Shown here: piece by piece, positions 42,454 to 50,204 of the stretch
Numbering within the stretch: the stretch's first letter is position 1
How the letters are laid out: every line of letters begins with the position of its first letter
Source of the DNA: Mumia quercus
GTDB taxonomy: Bacteria > Actinomycetota > Actinomycetes > Propionibacteriales > Nocardioidaceae
Reading direction: 5' to 3'
DNA length: 64,000 nt
Assembly: GCF_025506335.1 (NCBI RefSeq)
Contig: NZ_JANZYO010000004.1
Location: 523,129 to 587,128, forward strand
Translations under genes and position numbers: made by a program
Notes under the pieces: model-generated
The model's database searches: none
What the model was told of the DNA's origin: nothing
What the model saw: only the letters and a program-made list of their open reading frames with translations

Positions 42454-43449
42454 GTGAAGCCCACCCGTACCCTGCTCGTCGCGTCCGCGGCGGCCCTCAC
42501 CCTCGCGCTCGGTGCGTGCGGGACCACCGAGGACAGCGGCGACGACACGTCGTCGGACAGCAACGAGAAGATCACCATCACCGATGCCCGCGGCAAGGAG
42601 GTCACCCTCGACGGACCGGCCGAGCGCGTGGCGACGACCGAGTGGAACACGGTCGAGTACCTCATCTCGCTCGGCGTCCAGCCCGTCGGCGTCTCCGACA
42701 TCAAGGGCTTCGAGGCGTGGAACCAGTCGGTGGAGCTCGACGACGACGCGACCGACATCGGTACGCGTGGTGAGCCGAGCCTCGACACGCTGGCGACGCT
42801 CGACCTGGACGTGGTCCTGGTGACCGACCAGCTCGTCGGCGACGCGATCGAGCAGATCGAGAAGACGACGCCGGTCATCGTCGTCCCCGGCGGCGACTCG
42901 AAGGACCCGCTCGGCCAGATGTGGAAGAACGTCGACCTCGTCGCGCAGGCCACCGGCACCGAGGACGAGGCGAAGGACGTCCAGAAGGAGTTCGACGAGA
43001 CGCTCGCCGACGGCAAGAAGGCCGTCGAGGAGGCAGGCAAGTCGGGTGCGAAGGTCGCGTTCAACGACGCGTACGACGCGGGCGGCGCGGTCTCGGTACG
43101 TCCGTACACCGAGGGCTCGCTCGTCGGTGCGGTGCTCGGCGAGCTCGGCTTCGCCAACGCCTGGTCGGAGGTCGACGGCATCGAGGGCGACCCCGCGTAC
43201 GGCCTGGGCCAGACCGACGTCGAGGGGCTGACGAAGCTCCCGGCGGACTCGCTCTACTGGTACATCGGCAACGACGTCGAGGCCGACCCGTACACCGACG
43301 CCCTCGCCAAGAACAAGGTCTGGACCGGCCTGCCCTTCGTGAAGTCCGGCAACGTCGAGCGCCTGCCCGACGGCATCTGGATGTTCGGTGGCCCGGCGTC
43401 GATGAGCGACTTCGTCGACGCGGCCGTGAAGACCGTCCAGGGGTCCTGA
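42454..43449 (+). CDS. Iron-siderophore substrate-binding lipoprotein
   Basis: 331 residues from GTG 42454 (AAGGAG upstream). Signal peptide with lipobox LALGAC, Cys22 being the lipidated residue. A Ser/Asp-rich linker follows, then a class III binding-protein fold: VTLDGPAERVATTEWNTVEYLISLGVQPVGVSD, and LDVVLVTDQLVGDAIEQIEKTTPVIVV. It captures ferric siderophore outside the membrane and delivers it to the permease encoded next. Which siderophore is unknown; no biosynthesis genes are in view. Confidence 0.93.
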   Translation: MKPTRTLLVASAAALTLALGACGTTEDSGDDTSSDSNEKITITDARGKEVTLDGPAERVATTEWNTVEYLISLGVQPVGVSDIKGFEAWNQSVELDDDATDIGTRGEPSLDTLATLDLDVVLVTDQLVGDAIEQIEKTTPVIVVPGGDSKDPLGQMWKNVDLVAQATGTEDEAKDVQKEFDETLADGKKAVEEAGKSGAKVAFNDAYDAGGAVSVRPYTEGSLVGAVLGELGFANAWSEVDGIEGDPAYGLGQTDVEGLTKLPADSLYWYIGNDVEADPYTDALAKNKVWTGLPFVKSGNVERLPDGIWMFGGPASMSDFVDAAVKTVQGS

Positions 43450-43456
43450 TCCCTCG

Positions 43457-45556
43457 ATGACCCTGACCGCCGAGCCCGCCGCCGCGGACTCTCCCGACCT
43501 CTCGAAGCTCGACGCCGAGCCGAAGGCGTCCCTGAGGCTCGTCCTCTCGGTCGTCGGCCTGCTCGTCCTCGTCGTCGCGCTCGCGGCCGTGCACGTCGTG
43601 CAGGGGACCGCGGCGGTCGGGCTCGGCGATCTCTGGGCGTGGGTGACCGGCTCGGCCGACGCGCAGGCGTCGGCGGTCATCCTCGACTCCCGCTTCCCCC
43701 GCGTCGCCGCCGCGCTGGTCGTCGGCGTCGCGCTCGGCGCAGCCGGCTGCGTGCTGCAGTCGATCTCGCGCAACATGCTCGCCTCGCCGGACACGCTCGC
43801 CGTCAACGCCGGCGCGTACCTCGCCCTGACGGTCGGGGCCACGGTCGGCCTGCCCGGGATGCTGCTCGGTGACCTCGTGCTCGCCTTCGCCGGCGGGCTG
43901 GTCGCGGCGGCGGTGGTGTTCGGGCTGGCGGGGACCGACTACGGGACCGTACGGCTGGTGCTGGCCGGCACCGTCGTCGCGATGGTGCTCATGTCGATCG
44001 CGACGACGCTGATCATCCTCAATCCGATGGAAGCTCGCGGGATCCAGGCGTGGGAGTCGGGGATCCTCAGCCAGAACGGGTTCGGCGGCGTCCGCATGAT
44101 GACGCCGGTCGTCTTGGCGTGCCTGGTCGCGCTGATGTTCTACGCCCGGCGCCTCGACGTGATGGTGCTCGGCGACGACGCGGCGCGCTCGCTCGGTGTG
44201 CCCGTACGGCAGACGCAGCTCGTCGTGCTCGTCATCGCGGTGGTCCTGTCGGCCGCGGCGGTGACGATGACGGGGCCGATCGGGTTCGTGGGTCTGGCCG
44301 CGCCGGCCCTCGTACGGCTGGCCGCGCCGGTGGTTCCTGGCCTGCACCGGCACCGCGTCCTCATCCTCGTCTCCGGCATCGCCGGTGTGGCGATCGTGCT
44401 CGCGGCGGACGTGCTGATCCGCTGGCTGATCGGCGCGCAGCGTGCAGTCGAGGTGCCGACCGGCGTCGTGACGTCGCTGCTCGGCGCGATGGTGCTGGTG
44501 TGGTTCGCGTACCGGCTGCGCGCGTCGCGCCTCGACGACGCCTCGAACGCGCTGGACGTACGCGGGCTCGGCACGAAGCACCCGTGGGTGCTGGTCGGTG
44601 TGCTGTCGTTCGTGCTGTTCGCGCTGTGCGTGGCGGCGGTGCTGATCGGCGACCGGATGTTCCTGCTCGGCGACCTTGTCAACTGGGCGACCGGCAACGC
44701 AGGGCCGATCGTCACGAACGTGATGGGCGCCCGCGTGCCGCGCGTGGTCGCGGCGCTGCTGGCCGGTGTCGCGCTGGCGGTGGCCGGTGCGGCGATCCAG
44801 GGCGTGACGCGCAACCCGCTGGCCGACCCGACGATCATCGGTGTCGCCGGTGGCGCGTCTGTGGGTGCGGTCATCATCGTGACGCTCGTGCCGCTGGCGT
44901 CGTTCTGGGCGCTGGCCGGGGCGTCGGGCGTGGGTGCGCTGGTGGCGGCGGCGATCGTGTTCGGACTGTCGGCTCGGGGTGGTTTCGCGACGGACCGGCT
45001 GGTGCTGATCGGTGTCGGTGTGTCGTTCGCGGCGAAGGCGGTCGTGTCGCTGCTGATCGTGACGACCGATCCGTGGAACGCCTCGAAGGCGCTGACGTGG
45101 CTGGGCGGCTCGACGTACGGGCGGTCGTACGAGCACCTGGTGCCGATGATGATCGCGATCGCGGTGCTGGTGCCTGCGGTGATGGTCGGGTATCGCTATC
45201 TCGACCTGCTGTCGATCGACGAGGACACGCCTCGCGTCTTGGGCGTACGGCCGGGGGCGGCGCGGTTTGCGCTGCTGACCTCGGCGGTGTTGCTGACGGC
45301 GACGGCGGTGGCGGCGATCGGGCTGGTGGCGTTCGTGGGGCTGGTGGCTCCGCACGCGGCGCGGTCGCTGGTGGGGCGTCGGCATCTGCGGGTGATCCCG
45401 GTGGCGGCGCTGCTGGGCGCGATCCTGCTGGTGCTGGCGGACATGCTCGGCCGTACGGTCGCGGCGCCGACGCAGCTGCCGGCGGGGTTGCTCGCCGCGC
45501 TGGTGGGTGCGCCGTACTTCTTCTGGCTGCTCCGCAAGTCCCGCCGTAAGGTCTGA
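43457..45556 (+). CDS. Fused double FecCD-type siderophore permease
   Basis: 699 residues, twice the usual length. The first half holds SRFPRVAAALVVGVALGAAGCVLQSISRNMLASPDTLAVNAGAYLAL, the second ARVPRVVAALLAGVALAVAGAAIQGVTRNPLADPTIIGVAGGASVGA, so two FecCD domains are joined head to tail with about 18-20 helices in all, as in FhuB. One polypeptide replaces the normal heterodimer. ATG 43457 is eight bases after the lipoprotein stop. Its last 27 coding bases are duplicated about 530 bases downstream (see repeats). Confidence 0.93.
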   Translation: MTLTAEPAAADSPDLSKLDAEPKASLRLVLSVVGLLVLVVALAAVHVVQGTAAVGLGDLWAWVTGSADAQASAVILDSRFPRVAAALVVGVALGAAGCVLQSISRNMLASPDTLAVNAGAYLALTVGATVGLPGMLLGDLVLAFAGGLVAAAVVFGLAGTDYGTVRLVLAGTVVAMVLMSIATTLIILNPMEARGIQAWESGILSQNGFGGVRMMTPVVLACLVALMFYARRLDVMVLGDDAARSLGVPVRQTQLVVLVIAVVLSAAAVTMTGPIGFVGLAAPALVRLAAPVVPGLHRHRVLILVSGIAGVAIVLAADVLIRWLIGAQRAVEVPTGVVTSLLGAMVLVWFAYRLRASRLDDASNALDVRGLGTKHPWVLVGVLSFVLFALCVAAVLIGDRMFLLGDLVNWATGNAGPIVTNVMGARVPRVVAALLAGVALAVAGAAIQGVTRNPLADPTIIGVAGGASVGAVIIVTLVPLASFWALAGASGVGALVAAAIVFGLSARGGFATDRLVLIGVGVSFAAKAVVSLLIVTTDPWNASKALTWLGGSTYGRSYEHLVPMMIAIAVLVPAVMVGYRYLDLLSIDEDTPRVLGVRPGAARFALLTSAVLLTATAVAAIGLVAFVGLVAPHAARSLVGRRHLRVIPVAALLGAILLVLADMLGRTVAAPTQLPAGLLAALVGAPYFFWLLRKSRRKV

Positions 45557-45585
45557 CCGCTGGTCGAGTAGGGCGAGGAACGAGC
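45537..45585 (+). repeat. 49-bp direct duplication, copy 1 (end of permease gene)
   Basis: This segment covers the last six codons and stop of the fused permease and runs into a GGTCGAGTAG half-unit and GGCGAGGAACGAGC. An almost identical 49-bp segment (two T/C differences) occurs at 46071-46119. The intervening 485 bases hold one small gene. Confidence 0.85.
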
Positions 45586-45650
45586 CCGTATCGAGACCCC
45601 TCGGCTGGTCGAGTAGCCCGGAGCGCCAGCGGAGGGCGTATCGAGACCTC
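45560..45650. repeat. REP-like half-units (GGTCGAGTAG family), locus 4
   Basis: Two left-type units in tandem: CTGGTCGAGTAGGGCGAGG followed by GTATCGAGACCCC, then CTGGTCGAGTAGCCCGGAGCG followed by GGCGTATCGAGACC. The right arms seen in loci 1-3 are missing, so this is a partial element. The remainder up to 45823 holds nothing else recognisable. Confidence 0.75.
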
Positions 45651-45823
45651 GCCCACTCGCCCACAGACCCTCCGCCGCCATGATGTACGAGCACCGCTTC
45701 TGAGAACGCCTCCCGGATACCTTCACACCCGGCGAACCGCGGCGTTTGGTGGAGGCCGCTTGAGAATCTGCTGTGGAGCCCGAAGAAATAGGATCGCGTG
45801 CTGACCAAGAGAAAGGTGCGGAA

Positions 45824-46072
45824 ATGGCGACCCTAGTGCTGAGGCGAGGCTACGACTCGGGAGGTGTGCTTCGGCGGCTCAACTTTCGGCTAGATGGCAA
45901 GGTCGTTGCTCGACTTCGCCCGAACAGCGATGTGCGTATCACAGTGCCGGCCGGCGAGCACACACTCCAGGCTGCGATGGATTGGGCGAGAAGCGAGCCC
46001 GTTCGCGTCCTCGCCTTCTATCGACCCCGCACGGCGCTAAAGCTCACGGTCACCCAGCATTCGCGGAGATAG
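45824..46072 (+). CDS. Small beta-rich protein, PEGA/DUF2846-like
   Basis: 82 residues from ATG 45824 (GAAAGG upstream). VLRRLNFRLDGKVVARLRPNSDVRITVPAGEHTLQAAMD fits the pattern of short carbohydrate-anchoring or PEGA/DUF2846 beta domains (LDGK-x-A-x-L-x10-VPAGEH). No signal peptide is seen. Codon use is less GC-biased than in the neighbours, and the gene lies between two copies of a 49-bp duplication, both signs of acquisition. The family call is by pattern only. Confidence 0.6.
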   Translation: MATLVLRRGYDSGGVLRRLNFRLDGKVVARLRPNSDVRITVPAGEHTLQAAMDWARSEPVRVLAFYRPRTALKLTVTQHSRR

Positions 46073-46119
46073 TCCCGCCGCAAGGCCTGACCGCTGGTCG
46101 AGTAGGGCGAGGAACGAGC
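46071..46119 (+). repeat. 49-bp direct duplication, copy 2
   Basis: Starts with AGTCCCGCCGCAAGGCCTGA, the same as the permease 3' end apart from two transitions, and ends with the GGTCGAGTAG half-unit and GGAACGAGC (REP-like locus 5). It directly follows the stop of the small gene ending at 46072. Confidence 0.85.
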
Positions 46120-46128
46120 GGCTGGATC

Positions 46129-46173
46129 ATGGTGCGGGATTGGTGCCATATATGAGCACCAATCCCGCACCAT
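46129..46173. repeat. Perfect 18-bp-arm hairpin
   Basis: ATGGTGCGGGATTGGTGC and GCACCAATCCCGCACCAT are exact complements around the 9-base AT-rich loop CATATATGA. It lies ten bases after the 49-bp duplication, in the gap between convergent genes. It could act as a bidirectional terminator, but its length, exactness and AT-rich loop are unusual here. Confidence 0.85.
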
Positions 46174-46199
46174 CTCATCTGCATCGCGCCGGTAGAGCC

Positions 46200-46230
46200 G
46201 GGCCGGGACCACCCCCGTTGGCCCCGGCCC
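46200..46230 (-). terminator. Hairpin terminator of the GlsB-like gene
   Basis: GGGCCGGG and CCCGGCCC form an 8-bp stem about 20 bases downstream of the minus-strand stop at 46249. No T-run. Confidence 0.5.
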
Positions 46231-46248
46231 GCGTCGCTGTTCGTTCAC

Positions 46249-46527
46249 TCAGGCGTGCGAGGTGTGGCGGCGCTGCGACCACTGCCAGATCAGCAGGGCG
46301 ATGACTGCGCCGATGATCGAGCCGATGATGCCCGCCGGCTGGAAGAAGCCGTCGTCTCCGTCCTTGCCGAACAACAGGTAGCCGAGAAAGCCGCCGATGA
46401 ACGAGCCGACGATCCCGAGCGCGATGGTCGCGACGATGGAGAGGTCTTGACGACCGGGCACGAGCAGTCGCGCCACGAAGCCGGCGATGGCGCCGACGAT
46501 GAGGATGGTGAGGATGAGTCCGAGCAT
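46249..46527 (-). CDS. GlsB/YeaQ/YmgE-family membrane protein
   Basis: 92 residues, three hydrophobic segments. LGLILTILIVGAIAGFVARLLVPG and ALGIVGSFIGGFLGYLLFG plus GFFQPAGIIGSIIGAVIALLIW are the family's glycine-zipper-like signatures, and the length is typical. Members are small stress-associated inner-membrane proteins of unknown mechanism. Divergent from an orphan LuxR-type response regulator with repeated CACCCCTA boxes between them, so it may be part of that regulon. Confidence 0.92.
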   Translation of the reverse strand: MLGLILTILIVGAIAGFVARLLVPGRQDLSIVATIALGIVGSFIGGFLGYLLFGKDGDDGFFQPAGIIGSIIGAVIALLIWQWSQRRHTSHA

Positions 46528-46581
46528 GGGTCTCCCTTTCTTCGAGAGGCCGACAGTTGCGTCCTCTGCTCACCACCAGAC

Positions 46582-46613
46582 CACCCCTACGAGGGGTGTG
46601 GCACACCCCTAGG
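46582..46613. promoter_or_regulatory. Triple CACCCCTA box in divergent promoter
   Basis: CACCCCT-ACG-AGGGGTG (46582-46598) is a perfect 7-bp inverted repeat. A third copy of CACCCCTA follows at about 46604. It lies just upstream of the response regulator start (46628) and 55 bases from the GlsB-like start, so it is a candidate binding site for that regulator. Confidence 0.5.
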
Positions 46614-46627
46614 TGGGTTAGCGTGCG

Positions 46628-47293
46628 GTGGTGAGCACTCCCGGTCGTCCCATTCAGGTCGCGCTGGTGGACGACTATGACGTCGTGGTCATCGGCGTCG
46701 CCAACATGCTCGAGCCGTACCGCGACCGCATCGTGGTCGCCGAGCTGGACACGAACCAGTCCGTCGAGGACGGCGTCGACATCGCGCTGTACGACTCGTT
46801 CGCCCAGCCCGAGTCCGATCACGTGGAGATCAAGGCCCTCATCGACAACCCGCGGGCCCGGCGCGTCGTGGTCTACACCTGGAGCTTTCACCCTGACCTC
46901 CTCGCGGCGGCTCGCGATCTCGGAGTGCACGGCTACCTCTCCAAGGCACTCACGGCACGAGAGCTCGTCGCCGCGCTCGAGTCCGTACACGCGGGCGAGA
47001 CCGTGGTCAGTCCTTCACCGGCCAAGGTCCGCACCCAGCGTGGTGACTGGCCCGGCCGCGGCGAAGGACTGACCGACCGTGAGGCGGAGATCCTCGCCCT
47101 CATCACCCAGGGCAAGAACAACGCCGACATCGCCGCGTTGACATACCTGAGTCCCAACACCGTGAAGTCCTACATCCGCGGGCTCTACCGCAAGATCGAC
47201 GTCGAGAGCCGGACCCAGGCAGTCCTCTGGGGCGTGGACCACGGGTTCCTGCCCGACAAACGCCGGATCGAGCATTGGCGCGGCGGTCCCTGA
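46628..47293 (+). CDS. Orphan NarL/LuxR-type response regulator
   Basis: 221 residues from GTG 46628. Receiver domain about 9-125: acidic pair VALVDDYDVV, probable phospho-Asp in DIALYDSF, Thr/Lys switch residues in VVVYTWS and HGYLSKALT. LuxR HTH about 150-210: GLTDREAEILALITQGKNNADIAALTYLSPNTVKSYIRGLYRKIDV. No histidine kinase is adjacent, so its input is unknown. The extended loop after the Asp (AQPESDHVEI) is unlike canonical MP-containing receivers, so phosphorylation is uncertain. Confidence 0.88.
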   Translation: MVSTPGRPIQVALVDDYDVVVIGVANMLEPYRDRIVVAELDTNQSVEDGVDIALYDSFAQPESDHVEIKALIDNPRARRVVVYTWSFHPDLLAAARDLGVHGYLSKALTARELVAALESVHAGETVVSPSPAKVRTQRGDWPGRGEGLTDREAEILALITQGKNNADIAALTYLSPNTVKSYIRGLYRKIDVESRTQAVLWGVDHGFLPDKRRIEHWRGGP

Positions 47294-47300
47294 CGGAGCG

Positions 47301-47639
47301 TCACGCGCTCGGGCCGAGCATCCCTTCCCCGGTCGGCGCGGTCGAGTCCTTGAGCTCCACGAAGATCGCGTGCGTCGGGGTATCGCCGATGTTCTCCCCG
47401 TGGTGCTGCTGCGCCGGAAGCCAGCCGACCGTGCCCGCCTCGATCTCCACCTCGCGCTGTTCGTCCCCTTGGACGAGCCGACGCCGGAACGAGGACAGCG
47501 TGTACATCACGCTGTCGGGGTGTACGTGAGGGGTGGTGACCGTGCCGGGCTGATCGGCATACTCGAGCACGCGGACACGGTCGTTCTCGAAGATGACCTT
47601 GTAGTGATCAGGGTTCGTCTCGGCAGGATCAAGGCTCAT
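47301..47639 (-). CDS. Cupin-domain protein
   Basis: 112 residues. Cupin motif 1 resembles TTPHVHPDSVMYTLSSFRRR with two His ligands, motif 2 lies in GTVGWLPAQQHHGENIGDT. The single small beta-barrel probably binds a metal. Starts MSLDPAETNPDHY at 47639; a GTG one codon earlier is possible. It ends eight bases from the convergent response regulator. Function unknown. Confidence 0.85.
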   Translation of the reverse strand: MSLDPAETNPDHYKVIFENDRVRVLEYADQPGTVTTPHVHPDSVMYTLSSFRRRLVQGDEQREVEIEAGTVGWLPAQQHHGENIGDTPTHAIFVELKDSTAPTGEGMLGPSA

Positions 47640-47682
47640 CACTTGAGCATCGCACCGTGAGCGAGTACGAGCGCGACCGCGT

Positions 47683-47727
47683 GGGGTCGAGTAGCCCGGA
47701 GCGCTAGCGGAGGGCGTATCGAGACCC
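47683..47727. repeat. REP-like half-unit (GGTCGAGTAG family), locus 6
   Basis: GGGGTCGAGTAGCCCGGAGC followed by GCTAGCGGAGGGCGTATCGAGACC, the left arm of the family. No right arm. It lies between the cupin start and the next gene at 47774. Confidence 0.75.
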
Positions 47728-47773
47728 TGATAACCCTTCGCTCACACGCCCGCCCCGCCGCCATCATGTGCGG

Positions 47774-48193
47774 ATGAAGTACGACCGCCTGTGGGAACAC
47801 CTCCTCGAGTACCTCAACACCTGGGGCACTGCGACAGAGCTCGCGCCGGGACGCATCGGACTGTCGTACGACGACGCCGAAGGTGTGCGGCGGCAGGTCG
47901 AGATCGTCATGCGCCCCGACCAGTGGGACGACCTGGTGACCGTCATCTGGGGTGACTTCGACGATGCCGCGAAACACGCCCGACGGATGATCGTCGAGGC
48001 GTCGGCCGACATGCCGTTCCGCGTGTACGGCACGTACGAGCTGGTTCCTTCAGAGACGCCCGAGCTCCCGATCGACCCCGACGACCTCGAGTTGGAGGAA
48101 CTGGCTCGCCAGCACCCCGAGGGCTTCGGGCGCTGGGTCGTGACGGACGCCGCGGGCAACCTCATCGACGAGCTCGGCCCCGAACCGGGCTAA
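47774..48193 (+). CDS. Hypothetical acidic protein
   Basis: 139 residues, acidic. MKYDRLWEHLLEYLNTWG, then a beta-rich middle (RIGLSYDDAEGVRRQVEIVMRPDQWDDLVTVIW) and an acidic C-terminus (PIDPDDLELEELARQHPEGFGRW). I do not recognise a family. Small acidic cytosolic proteins of this kind are often antitoxin- or immunity-like, but nothing proves that. Its stop overlaps the convergent peptidase E stop by three bases. Confidence 0.65.
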   Translation: MKYDRLWEHLLEYLNTWGTATELAPGRIGLSYDDAEGVRRQVEIVMRPDQWDDLVTVIWGDFDDAAKHARRMIVEASADMPFRVYGTYELVPSETPELPIDPDDLELEELARQHPEGFGRWVVTDAAGNLIDELGPEPG

Positions 48194-48849
48194 TCACCGA
48201 AGCGCAGCCACTGCCCCTCGGAGATCACCTCGACGGTGCCGTCGGCGACCTTGATGGCCGTCTGGTCGTCGATGGCGTACGCGGGGCCCGCGATGTCAGC
48301 CGCCCATCTCTCGGCGCACGCCGTCGTGTTGTCCGGCTCGATGCCGAGGTGCGGGAAGATCGAGAAGTCGACGACCCCGAGGGCGCGGTCGTCGGACGCG
48401 GACTGCCACGCGACGAACTCCTCACCAACCCGCGGCGTCAGCACCATGCTTCCCGCACTCAACCCCACCCAGACGGTGTCGGTCAGCGACGGTAGGAGGT
48501 CGGCCAGGCCGGAGTGCCGCATCCAGTGGGCGAGGTACGCCGTGTCTCCGCCGGACGCGAGGATGACATCAGCCTCCCGAACCCAGGGGATCCACCGTTC
48601 CTCGCCCACGCTGGGGAGCGCTGTCAGCTCGAGGACACCGAGTGACTTCCAACCCAGCCCGGACATGGGGAGCGGCGTCTGACCGGTGATGAAGCGCCAG
48701 GCAGACTCCGGCCCGGACATGGGGTTGCCGTAGATCCCCGTCGGGATGCAGAGAGCGCTCGAGTCGGCGATCGGCTTGCCCAGCAGGTCGACCAGGGCGT
48801 CGCGAATGCTCGGGTTCGTCACGCCTGCGGACGTGAGAAGAAGCTTCAC
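48190..48849 (-). CDS. Peptidase E (S51 family) dipeptidase-like
   Basis: 219 residues. KLLLTSAGVTNPSIRDAL opens the fold, ADVILASGGDTAYLAHWMR precedes the nucleophile elbow VWVGLSAGSMVLTPRVGEEF with the catalytic Ser, and DFSIFPHLG holds the His. These enzymes cleave Asp-X dipeptides or act as related Ser hydrolases. ATG 48849. It ends against the hypothetical gene at 47774-48193. Confidence 0.88.
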   Translation of the reverse strand: MKLLLTSAGVTNPSIRDALVDLLGKPIADSSALCIPTGIYGNPMSGPESAWRFITGQTPLPMSGLGWKSLGVLELTALPSVGEERWIPWVREADVILASGGDTAYLAHWMRHSGLADLLPSLTDTVWVGLSAGSMVLTPRVGEEFVAWQSASDDRALGVVDFSIFPHLGIEPDNTTACAERWAADIAGPAYAIDDQTAIKVADGTVEVISEGQWLRFGD

Positions 48850-49065
48850 GTGGGCCTCCGTTCAGCATCGGGTGTACGGGGACGCAGACTGAATACCGGC
48901 ACGAAACTCATCGATCTCGACTGGGCACGAGACGTACCGGCCTACCGCTCGCGTGCTGAAGCTGTCAGGTTCGTGAGGCCGGTTTCGCCGGAACGGGCCG
49001 GTTCGGCACCCGAGAATCTCGATAGCGTCGTGACACAGTTCGCCGTTCCCGGACAGGAGCAGGGT

Positions 49066-49722
49066 ATGGAGCCCCCGTCCTCGCCGTCGCAGCTGGCGCG
49101 TGAACAGCGCTTCCGCGGGGCCTACGACGCGGTCTACCTTGACCCGTCCCACGCGGAGGACATCACCGCAGACGTCATGCTGGTCGCCTGGCGACGCCTC
49201 GACGACCTCTCCGCGGAGCTGCCCGACGCTCGAGCATGGCTCTTCGGCGTCGCACGCCACACGATTCAGAACGCTCGCCGGGGCAGCGTCCGACGCGCTG
49301 CTCTCGCGGTACGGCTCGCCGAGGCGAGCACGTCCGACGGCGATGCGGAAAACCACTCCAAACTCGTCGCTCAACGGGTCGACATCGCCTCGGCCTGGAC
49401 ACGGCTCAGCGCCTCCCACCAGGAGGCGATCGCACTCACCGTCTTCGACGGTCTGACTGCGTCAGAAGCCGCAACGGTACTCGGCATCTCGTCCGCTGCC
49501 TATCGCCTGCGACTCTCCCGCGCGCGCCGCACCCTTCGAGATCACACCAGCTCTCATGGTCCTGACCTAGCTCAAGACGCCGTTTTCGGGTCGGCCTGCA
49601 TGACGTCTGGACATGCTGCACTGCGGGCACGTCCGATGCCAGAGTCGCGTCATTCCGCCGCGAAGCGGCCACGTCGAACGACCGCGGGCCTGGCGCGCCG
49701 GAACGCACTCTCATGCCGATGA
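49066..49722 (+). CDS. ECF sigma factor, apparently shortened in region 2 and with repeat-encoded tail
   Basis: 218 residues from ATG 49066 (AGGAG upstream). HAEDITADVMLVAWRRLDDL and ARAWLFGVARHTIQNARRG are sigma region 2; SASHQEAIALTVFDGLTASEAATVLGISSAAYRLRLSRARRTL is region 4. Between FRGAYDAVY and DPSHAED about 10-14 residues usual in ECF factors are missing, removing most of helix 2.1. The last roughly 25 residues (RHSAAKRPRRTT part) read through the spacer repeat at 49647, so the C-terminus is not native. No anti-sigma gene is near. It may be a decaying gene. The 216 bases upstream hold nothing I recognise. Confidence 0.65.
   Translation: MEPPSSPSQLAREQRFRGAYDAVYLDPSHAEDITADVMLVAWRRLDDLSAELPDARAWLFGVARHTIQNARRGSVRRAALAVRLAEASTSDGDAENHSKLVAQRVDIASAWTRLSASHQEAIALTVFDGLTASEAATVLGISSAAYRLRLSRARRTLRDHTSSHGPDLAQDAVFGSACMTSGHAALRARPMPESRHSAAKRPRRTTAGLARRNALSCR
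49647..49688 (+). repeat. Spacer repeat R1
   Basis: GCGTC, four variable bases, CCGCCGCGAAGCGGCCACG, then TCGAACGACCGCG. Contains the small hairpin GCCGC-GAA-GCGGC. Further copies are R2 (50205) and R3 (50950). Followed at 49702 by AACGCACTCTCATGCCGATG, a second shared spacer piece. Confidence 0.8.
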
Positions 49723-49765
49723 GCGGTCGGGCGCAAACCCCCGCGTGTCCGGAGGACGTGACCGT

Positions 49766-50122
49766 ATGCTGCGGCGCGTGGTCCTTGACGCCGGTGACAG
49801 CGAGGTGATCTGCCAGTGCTTGGTCGCCGCCGCCGACGGTCCGTTCTTCCCGGACTGGGAGTTCCACACGCTCCTGGATTTCGAGCGCGATGAGATACGT
49901 CGCATCGCCCAGCGTTGGCCCAGGTGGGACAACGACGTCGAACAGTCAGACGCTGTGAACAACGTCCTCAACAACCTCCTCGGATACCCGCATGGTCGTT
50001 GGGACGTATGGCACGACTACATCGCGCCGACGTCAACGGATGTGGCTCGCATCTACGCGAGATGGCGTGCCGAGGATCAACTGGATGCCTCAGGCAAGGG
50101 CTACTTCGACTGTCTGAGGTAA
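49766..50122 (+). CDS. Orphan small protein in cassette-like array
   Basis: 118 residues from ATG 49766 (GGAGG upstream). Aromatic-rich and acidic: FFPDWEFHTLLDFERDEIRRIAQRWPRWDNDVEQSDAVNNVLNNLLGYPHG and later HDYIAPTSTDVARIYARWRA. The form resembles stand-alone immunity-like proteins of polymorphic toxin systems, but I cannot name a family. Its stop is immediately followed by the shared spacer piece AACGCACTCGCATGCCG (50121). Confidence 0.65.
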   Translation: MLRRVVLDAGDSEVICQCLVAAADGPFFPDWEFHTLLDFERDEIRRIAQRWPRWDNDVEQSDAVNNVLNNLLGYPHGRWDVWHDYIAPTSTDVARIYARWRAEDQLDASGKGYFDCLR

Positions 50123-50204
50123 CGCACTCGCATGCCGCGATCCGACGCGGGTCGCGGAGCCGCGTCGCTTCGCCGCGATGTTGACCTGCCGCCTCTGTCC
50201 GGGG

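Noticed and set aside
43061..45808. 915-codon minus-strand frame opposite the siderophore permease
   Set aside because: Arg/His-rich antisense composition, no domain, overlaps a well-defined permease.
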